Assembly: GCA_965197005.1 (NCBI GenBank)
Contig: OZ239982.1
Span: forward strand, 682,001 to 746,000
DNA from: G965197005 sp965197005
GTDB taxonomy: Bacteria; Pseudomonadota; Gammaproteobacteria; Pseudomonadales; Oceanobacteraceae
DNA: 64,000 nucleotides
Reading direction: 5' to 3'
The notes under the pieces: generated by a model
What the model was told of the DNA's origin: nothing
Database searches by the model: none
What the model saw: the letters and a program-made list of their open reading frames with translations, nothing else
Shown: positions 58,109 to 64,000 of the stretch, one piece after another
How positions within the stretch are numbered: position 1 is the first letter of the stretch
How the letters are laid out: the number at the start of each line of letters is the position of its first letter
Program-made: the position numbers and the translations under genes

Positions 58109-58138
58109 AAGCAGTCATTAGGCTGCTTATTTTTTTTA
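58109..58138 (+). terminator. Intrinsic terminator between lpd and sucC
   Basis: An 8-bp stem with one G-U pair (AAGCAGTC / GGCTGCTT) and loop ATTA is followed by A and eight T residues. It is 15 bp after lpd and 21 bp before sucC, so it probably lowers sucCD expression relative to sucAB-lpd. Confidence 0.8.
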
Positions 58139-58159
58139 ATGTATAACAAAAGGTGAAAC

Positions 58160-59326
58160 ATGAACTTACATGAATATCAAGGCAAACAACTGTTTGCACA
58201 ATACGGTTTGCCCGTATCTCAAGGTATTGCGGCTAAAACAGTCGCAGAGGCAGTTGCCGCTGCCGATACCATAGGCGGCAATCAATGGGTTGTTAAAGCA
58301 CAAGTCCATGCAGGTGGGCGAGGCAAAGCAGGAGGCGTAAAACTGGTTTCTGATAAACAAGAAATTCAAGCCTTTGCAGAACAATGGTTAGGTAAGAATT
58401 TAGTCACTTACCAAACCGATGAAAAAGGCCAACCAGTAAGTCGTATTCTTGTTGAAAGCTGTACCGACATTGCTCAAGAGCTATATTTAGGTGCAGTTGT
58501 CGATCGTGCCAGCCGTCGAGTTGTTTTTATGGCATCAACCGAAGGTGGTGTAGAAATTGAAAAAGTTGCCCACGAAACCCCAGAAAAAATTCTCAAAGCT
58601 GAAATAGACCCCTTAACAGGAGCACAACCATACCAAGCAAGAGAACTCGCATTTAAACTAGGCTTACAAGGGACACAAATTAAACAATTTACACAAATAT
58701 TTTTAGGGCTTGCTAAATTATTTGTAGAAAAAGATGTAGCGCTTATTGAAATAAACCCATTAGTGATTACCAAAGAAGGCAATTTACACTGTTTAGATGC
58801 CAAAGTAGGTATTGATGGCAATGCACTATATCGTCATAAAGACTTACAAGAAATGCGCGATTTAAGCCAAGAAGATGAACGTGAAGCACACGCCAGCGAA
58901 TGGGAGCTTAACTACGTTGCCCTAGATGGTAATATTGGCTGCATGGTAAACGGTGCAGGTTTAGCAATGGGCACTATGGACATTGTTAAACTGCATGGTG
59001 GAGAACCTGCCAACTTCTTAGATGTTGGTGGCGGTGCAACTAAAGAGCGAGTGATAGAAGCCTTTAAAATCATACTTTCAGACAGCAATGTTAAAGCAGT
59101 GCTAATTAATATTTTTGGTGGCATTGTACGCTGTGACCTCATTGCAGAAGGCGTAATGGGTGCAGTTGAAGAAGTGGGAGTCAAAGTGCCAGTGGTTGTA
59201 CGTTTAGAAGGTAATAATGCCGATTTAGGTGCCAAACTACTAGCTGAAAGTGGTCTTAATATCATTGCTGCAACCAGCTTGACCGATGCAGCACAACAAG
59301 TCGTCAATGCTGCCAAGGAGCAATAA
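58160..59326 (+). CDS. sucC: Succinyl-CoA synthetase beta subunit
   Basis: The 388-residue ATP-grasp subunit starts '[18 protein letters not shown]'. Typical segments are '[18 protein letters not shown]', '[19 protein letters not shown]' and '[16 protein letters not shown]'. With SucD it forms ATP (or GTP) from succinyl-CoA. The sucD start follows after 1 bp. Confidence 0.97.
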   Translation: MNLHEYQGKQLFAQYGLPVSQGIAAKTVAEAVAAADTIGGNQWVVKAQVHAGGRGKAGGVKLVSDKQEIQAFAEQWLGKNLVTYQTDEKGQPVSRILVESCTDIAQELYLGAVVDRASRRVVFMASTEGGVEIEKVAHETPEKILKAEIDPLTGAQPYQARELAFKLGLQGTQIKQFTQIFLGLAKLFVEKDVALIEINPLVITKEGNLHCLDAKVGIDGNALYRHKDLQEMRDLSQEDEREAHASEWELNYVALDGNIGCMVNGAGLAMGTMDIVKLHGGEPANFLDVGGGATKERVIEAFKIILSDSNVKAVLINIFGGIVRCDLIAEGVMGAVEEVGVKVPVVVRLEGNNADLGAKLLAESGLNIIAATSLTDAAQQVVNAAKEQ

Positions 59327-59327
59327 A

Positions 59328-60197
59328 ATGAGCGTATTAATTAATAAAAACACCAAAGTAATTTGTCAGGGCTTTACTGGCGCACAGGGTACATTTCATA
59401 GTGAACAAGCCATTGCCTATGGCACACAAATGGTCGGTGGTGTTACCCCTGGCAAAGGAGGCACAGAACATCTTGGTTTGCCAGTATTTAACACCGTTGC
59501 AGAAGCAGTAGAAAAAACAGGCGCAACAGCCTCTGTTATCTATGTCCCCGCACCATTTTGTAAAGACTCTATTTTAGAAGCTGCTCATGCAGGTTTAGAA
59601 TTGATTGTATGTATTACCGAAGGCATTCCCACCTTAGATATGCTGGAATGTAAAATTGCCTGTGATCGTCAAGGCGTGCGTTTAATTGGACCAAACTGTC
59701 CGGGCGTTATTACCCCTGATGAATGTAAGATTGGTATTATGCCAGGACATATTCACAAAGCAGGTAGAATTGGTATTGTTTCACGCTCAGGTACATTAAC
59801 CTATGAAGCGGTTAAACAAACCACCGACATAGGCTATGGTCAATCTACCTGTGTTGGTATTGGCGGAGACCCCATACCCGGCTCTAACTTTATCGATATT
59901 CTAAAATTATTCCAAGCAGATGACAAAACCGAAGCCATTGTAATGATAGGAGAAATTGGCGGCACAGCCGAAGAAGAAGCCGCTGAATTTATCAAAGCCA
60001 ATGTCAGCAAGCCCGTTGTTTCTTACATTGCAGGTGTAACCGCCCCTGCAGGTAAACGTATGGGGCATGCAGGAGCTATTATTGCAGGAGGTAAAGGAAC
60101 CGCAGATGAAAAATTTGCAGCCTTAGAAGCCGCAGGCGTACACACGGTAAAAAGCCTTGCAGAAATAGGTAATAAGCTAAAAGAAATACTAGGTTAA
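59328..60197 (+). CDS. sucD: Succinyl-CoA synthetase alpha subunit
   Basis: The 289-residue subunit starts at ATG 59328; a longer frame from 59286 overlaps sucC and is not used. CoA-binding '[15 protein letters not shown]' and 'GGVTPGKGG' are present. The phosphorylated His247 is in '[18 protein letters not shown]', equal to E. coli His246. It is the last gene before a strong terminator. Confidence 0.97.
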   Translation: MSVLINKNTKVICQGFTGAQGTFHSEQAIAYGTQMVGGVTPGKGGTEHLGLPVFNTVAEAVEKTGATASVIYVPAPFCKDSILEAAHAGLELIVCITEGIPTLDMLECKIACDRQGVRLIGPNCPGVITPDECKIGIMPGHIHKAGRIGIVSRSGTLTYEAVKQTTDIGYGQSTCVGIGGDPIPGSNFIDILKLFQADDKTEAIVMIGEIGGTAEEEAAEFIKANVSKPVVSYIAGVTAPAGKRMGHAGAIIAGGKGTADEKFAALEAAGVHTVKSLAEIGNKLKEILG

Positions 60198-60220
60198 TTG
60201 ATAATAAACGCATAATAGCA

Positions 60221-60258
60221 AACGCCTCATCATATTTATGAAGAGGCGTTTTTTTTTG
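60221..60258 (+). terminator. Rho-independent terminator after sucCD
   Basis: An 8-bp stem AACGCCTC / GAGGCGTT encloses a 14-nt loop that can pair further (TCAT / ATGA), and is followed by nine T residues. It ends the TCA block 24 bp past sucD. Confidence 0.9.
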
Positions 60259-60350
60259 CTGGTTTTAAGAGCGTATGTCGTTTTTAGTCTTATCAGGCTT
60301 TTTATTATTTTTTAAGCTACTTGCAGTACATAATCAATCTAAAAGTATGG

Positions 60351-63300
60351 TTATTTCAGCAAAAACTTCCTTAGTTCTTGGTCAATTTTTATCATAATCT
60401 TACGGTCAGGGATAACCTTGTCTGTTTGTGCTTCTATATACTTTTTGGCTTGTTCTTTATCTACGGTGTTTTTTAGCTCATCCAAACGTCCAAATTCGTT
60501 AATATTATCTTCTGTCAAATTGAGTTTATGTAGCTTGCGAAGCATTTGTTCATCAATACCCCAAGAGCTAGCAAACTCACTAATATAATCATTTTCTGCT
60601 TTAGTTTGGTATTCGCCGATATAGTCTTTTAGTGTTTTCTGTGGATCGGGTATGACATTACCTTGTTCAATATCGTGTAAAAACAAGTTAGCGTACTTTT
60701 GCTCGGTTTGCGTGAGTGTGGCAAAACTTTTGTGCAATTGTTCTTTGATGACTTCAAAATCTTCTGTGTGTAAGGCTTTGAGGTATTTTTGATAACGGTC
60801 ATTGAGATAGTCGGTATCGATTCTGCCTGTATCAATCTCGTTTAGATGTCCTGTCAGCTCAAATGGGGCTTCAGATTCACCATCGCCCATACCACTACTC
60901 ATATCACCACTAAATAGCTCTTTATAACGTAACGCTAAAATCAAATAGGTTTGTTCATCGCAAATCACGGTGACTGTTTCACCGGCTGATTCATAGGTGA
61001 GTTTGCCCCAAGTAAAGCCTTGAATTTCGCTGGCTTCTAAATATTCGTTAAAGTCTTTAAATAATTTAGCAAATTTGGCAATACTGGCAGGTTCTTGTGG
61101 CAATTTGTCAAAATTTTCAATGCCTGCAACGCTAAACACTTCTTTAATATCGGCAAATATTTGATTTAGTTTGGTTAAGTTTTTGGTTAATTTATCAGCA
61201 AATAACCCCTCTGGTTTATCGCCTGAATAGAGCTTAACAGCATCTTCTACATTGCGTTGCATTGTGTGGGGTTTGCGATAATAGCGTATCGTGCCGAAAG
61301 GTTTATCATACCCAAACAGGCGATTGGTGCGTGAAAATGCTTGGATAATATTTTGATATTCGATAATTTTGTCCAAGTACAGCGTATTTAGCCATTTTGA
61401 ATCGTAGCCTGTGAGCATTTGGTCAACCACGATTAAAATATCTAGCTGTTTTTCGGGGGCGTTGTCTATGCGTTTGTAGGTTTCTTTATGAGCAAGGCGA
61501 TTAGCAATGTCTTTTTTGAATTTAGCATGCGTTTCTATTTTAAAATTTTGTTGATAACGTCCATTATAGTCGCTGATAATTTCGGCAAGTCCTTGTTCTT
61601 TAAAAATAGCGGTTGCCTCATCGTTACCCTCATTGGGGTCAAACAAGGCGGTTATTTTTAGCTCAGGGGCTTGCTGTTTGAGCAAGCGGTAGTAGGTAAT
61701 GGCATCGGGGATACTGCTGGTGGCAAAAATAGCATGAAACTTTTTACCACGGCTGAGTGTGTCAAAATTATCGATGATGTCTTTTACCACCATCTGTTGA
61801 TGTGTCTCATCGTATTGACTGTTAGGAATATAGTCCTCTATGCCTTTGTGGTATTGACCCGTACTATCAGTAAAGCCAGCCATAGGTACTTTTTTGCTAT
61901 CCATGTAGTGGTCATACACGGCTTGCTTTTTCTCGTCATTCCAAACCTCGCTTTCATCGCCTGCTTTTGCTTTGTGTAAGGCAACGGCTTTACGCATCTC
62001 TTTATCTTTAAAGGTCGTGACTAAATACGGGTCAAACCCCAGTACGTTTTTATCACGGATACCATCGGCAATGCTATAACGGTGTAGTTCATCGCCATAA
62101 ACATCTCTAGTTGTATTTAGTCTAACTTGGTTCTCTTCTAGGATTGGCGTACCCGTAAAGCCAAATAGCACCGCATCTGGAAAGGTTTGTTTGATGGTGC
62201 GCAACATACAGCCAAACGCACCACGATGGGCTTCATCAATAATAAAGACTAAGCGTTTATTTTGTATCGTTTGAATGTCGCTGGCATTTATGCCCTCATC
62301 TTGGATATTGCTCATTTTTTGGATAGAGCTGACAATCAGTGTGTCAGAAGCGTTATCACTTTTCAGTTTTTCAATCAGTGTATAGGTGTTTTCTGTTGCT
62401 TGTACGCTGTCGGTGGCTTCGGAAAAATGCTCATAGGTTTTCAGTGACTGAGTACCCAGCTCGATACGGTCTAGCAAAAATACTACCTTGTCAGCGTCTT
62501 TGGCATTGGCTATCAGTTGAGCGGTTTTAAAGCTGGTCATGGTTTTGCCGGAGCCGGTGGTATGCCAAATATAACCGCCTTTGGGTTTGTTGTTTTCAAG
62601 TGGTGCATTCCAGTCTGTTTTTCCCACCTTATCAGAGATGGCATTAACGGCATAATATTGGTAACTGCGTAATACTTTGAGAACGCCATCGCCTTGGTCA
62701 GCAATGGTATAAAAACCAATGAGTTGATGTGCCATCGGGATAGATAATAATGAGGCAACGATACGCTTATAGTCGTTAATAGGCTCGTTATTAAAATCTG
62801 CCCAATGAAAATAAAACTCGGTTTTAAAATTGCCATTAGGGTTAGCAAAATACAGGGTTTCCTCTGGTTTCATCGCTACAAAGATTTGTACCAAGGCAAA
62901 CAAACCTGTGAAAATACCCGCATTCGCGTATTTTTCGATTTGGGTGGTAGCTTGGCTGATGGGTATGCCACTTTTTTTTAGCTCCATGTGGAATATCGGC
63001 ATACCATTGATAAGTAGCATCACATCACCACGGCGGTTTCTGAGTATAGGGTCGCTGGTGGGAAACTTGGGTTGTTTGACAATTTGGTAACGGCTTTGCC
63101 CTGAGGCAATTTCGCTGCGGTCATAGATTTTTAGGCTGATTTCTTTGCCTAGGTGGGCTTTATCGTCTGGATTATCCCGTGTAATCGACACGCTTTTACC
63201 ATTGATAAAACCATTGAGATTAACGGGGGTTTTTAGCTCGTTGATTTGCTCTAGGATTTGTTGCATTTCGCTATCCGTGAGCGGTACATCATTAAGGCGG

Positions 63301-63452
63301 TCGATATGGCGGTTGTTATCAAACAGTATCTTTGCCCAGTTGTCTATCAGCTCTTGTTCGGTGGGATTATTGATGATGTCTTTTTCCCAACCATATTCGG
63401 TTAATAAGGCGATTAAAGCATTTTCAAAGGCGAGTTCATTATCAAAAGTCAT
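60351..63452 (-). CDS. hsdR: Type I restriction enzyme R subunit
   Basis: The 1033-residue protein has a PD-(D/E)xK nuclease-type N-terminus: Asp143 in 'RGDVMLLING', Glu157 and Lys159 in 'FHMELKKSG'. It then has superfamily 2 helicase motifs, with Walker A 'HTTGSGKTMTS' (Gly-Lys-Thr at 302-304) and DEAH at 406-409. A C-terminal helical part follows. It cleaves foreign DNA together with HsdM and HsdS. The gene follows hsdS by 33 bp on the same strand, and hsdM is not in the window. Confidence 0.94.
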   Translation of the reverse strand: MTFDNELAFENALIALLTEYGWEKDIINNPTEQELIDNWAKILFDNNRHIDRLNDVPLTDSEMQQILEQINELKTPVNLNGFINGKSVSITRDNPDDKAHLGKEISLKIYDRSEIASGQSRYQIVKQPKFPTSDPILRNRRGDVMLLINGMPIFHMELKKSGIPISQATTQIEKYANAGIFTGLFALVQIFVAMKPEETLYFANPNGNFKTEFYFHWADFNNEPINDYKRIVASLLSIPMAHQLIGFYTIADQGDGVLKVLRSYQYYAVNAISDKVGKTDWNAPLENNKPKGGYIWHTTGSGKTMTSFKTAQLIANAKDADKVVFLLDRIELGTQSLKTYEHFSEATDSVQATENTYTLIEKLKSDNASDTLIVSSIQKMSNIQDEGINASDIQTIQNKRLVFIIDEAHRGAFGCMLRTIKQTFPDAVLFGFTGTPILEENQVRLNTTRDVYGDELHRYSIADGIRDKNVLGFDPYLVTTFKDKEMRKAVALHKAKAGDESEVWNDEKKQAVYDHYMDSKKVPMAGFTDSTGQYHKGIEDYIPNSQYDETHQQMVVKDIIDNFDTLSRGKKFHAIFATSSIPDAITYYRLLKQQAPELKITALFDPNEGNDEATAIFKEQGLAEIISDYNGRYQQNFKIETHAKFKKDIANRLAHKETYKRIDNAPEKQLDILIVVDQMLTGYDSKWLNTLYLDKIIEYQNIIQAFSRTNRLFGYDKPFGTIRYYRKPHTMQRNVEDAVKLYSGDKPEGLFADKLTKNLTKLNQIFADIKEVFSVAGIENFDKLPQEPASIAKFAKLFKDFNEYLEASEIQGFTWGKLTYESAGETVTVICDEQTYLILALRYKELFSGDMSSGMGDGESEAPFELTGHLNEIDTGRIDTDYLNDRYQKYLKALHTEDFEVIKEQLHKSFATLTQTEQKYANLFLHDIEQGNVIPDPQKTLKDYIGEYQTKAENDYISEFASSWGIDEQMLRKLHKLNLTEDNINEFGRLDELKNTVDKEQAKKYIEAQTDKVIPDRKIMIKIDQELRKFLLK

Positions 63453-63485
63453 GGTGTTCTCCCTATTTTTTATCCAATTAAAACC

Positions 63486-64000
63486 CTACACAAACATTTT
63501 TTGTAAAAAGGCTTTTTTTAAGTTTTCTAAGGTGTTGATTTGCTGAGTTTGCAGGGCAAGGGTATCGTCCAGTTGTTTAAAAAAGTGACCGATGGCGGTT
63601 TGTTCTGCATAGTCTTTTGGTAAACTAATTGTAAATTTAGCCATATCTTTGCCATAAATGTGGAATACAGTAGTACCTGTAACAAGTTCAATAACTTCCT
63701 TTTGATGACCTTCTACAAAATACGCAAAAAATTTATTCAAGATATTGTCTGAGCGGATAATAAGAATATCCCCACCTAAAATTACATTTTTAAAATCGAT
63801 AGCAGATGCTTTTGCTAAACCATTAGGCGTAACATCTGATGTTGGCATTAAAATATCGTTTTCTAGACTGGTAATAGAGTTCTTTGGTTCTAACTCAGTA
63901 TATGATTTAACCTTATCAATACATCTGCCATAGTCAGTAAATAGTTCACCGTAATGAATACATGGATTCTCAGCTCGATGTTTGATGTCTGATTTTGATA
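63486..64000 (-). CDS. hsdS: Type I restriction specificity subunit, cut by the right edge
   Basis: The minus-strand frame is open from the edge to its stop at 63486, giving about 170 residues that begin before any ATG; the internal ATG at 63848 is not the start. It ends in a coiled-coil with 'QQINTLENLKKAFLQKMFV', typical of the conserved HsdS helices. Before that is part of a target recognition domain with 'HYGELFTDYG' and 'KNVILGGDILIIRSD'. HsdS sets the DNA sequence recognised. The N-terminal domain and the other recognition domain lie outside. Confidence 0.88.
   Translation of the reverse strand, partial: SKSDIKHRAENPCIHYGELFTDYGRCIDKVKSYTELEPKNSITSLENDILMPTSDVTPNGLAKASAIDFKNVILGGDILIIRSDNILNKFFAYFVEGHQKEVIELVTGTTVFHIYGKDMAKFTISLPKDYAEQTAIGHFFKQLDDTLALQTQQINTLENLKKAFLQKMFV

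Overview
The window is AT-rich chromosomal DNA of a gammaproteobacterium. The Tol-Pal, RuvAB, TusBCDE, PlsB, RsmJ, SlyX and type II citrate synthase genes all fit that class. The pabC-mltG-tmk-holB-pilZ order, gltA divergent from sdhCDAB-sucAB-lpd-sucCD, and a five-gene set resembling the Acinetobacter 'fil' locus point to Pseudomonadales, perhaps a Moraxellaceae-like lineage. That placement is inference; no ribosomal RNA gene is present to test it. Most of the window is core genome. The clearest accessory DNA is the type I restriction locus running off the right edge.

Layout. 1-12.3 kb: a membrane protein cut by the left edge, a LysR regulator, an azlCD-tusA operon, a thiolase divergent from a long FabG-type reductase, two cyclic-di-GMP enzymes around riboflavin synthase, and a lone tyrosine recombinase. 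12.3-20.2 kb: a TtpC-type TonB energising operon (DUF3450, TtpC, ExbB, ExbD, TonB, TPR protein) behind a PreP-like M16 protease. 20.2-24.1 kb: pabC-mltG-tmk-holB-pilZ, in which pilZ is readable only after a -1 shift in a run of seven A. 24.3-30.1 kb: the fil-like envelope cluster. 30.1-36.8 kb: ruvAB-ybgC-tolQRAB-pal-cpoB. 36.8-39.0 kb: two tRNA-Lys genes, nadA and rsmJ. 39.0-44.8 kb: plsB, slyX, a membrane-anchored cold-shock-domain protein, a glycerophosphodiesterase, and tusDCBE. 44.8-60.2 kb: gltA, a secreted M19-like metallohydrolase, and the TCA-cycle genes sdhCDAB-sucAB-lpd-sucCD. 60.3-64 kb: hsdR and a partial hsdS.

How the parts work together. The TCA block encodes citrate synthase, succinate dehydrogenase, 2-oxoglutarate dehydrogenase and succinyl-CoA synthetase, with promoter, leader-hairpin and terminator signals that could set the ratios between sub-operons. 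TusBCD and TusE form a sulfur relay for tRNA 2-thiouridine, and a TusA-family protein lies in another operon of the same window. Two separate proton-channel systems (Tol-Pal and TtpC/ExbB/ExbD/TonB) energise the outer membrane. A GGDEF-EAL protein, a diguanylate cyclase and a PilZ protein lie within about 14 kb.

The observation most worth a second look is pilZ. Its conserved N-terminus is encoded, but in a different frame from its natural ATG, and the two are joined exactly at a dnaX-type A AAA AAG heptamer.
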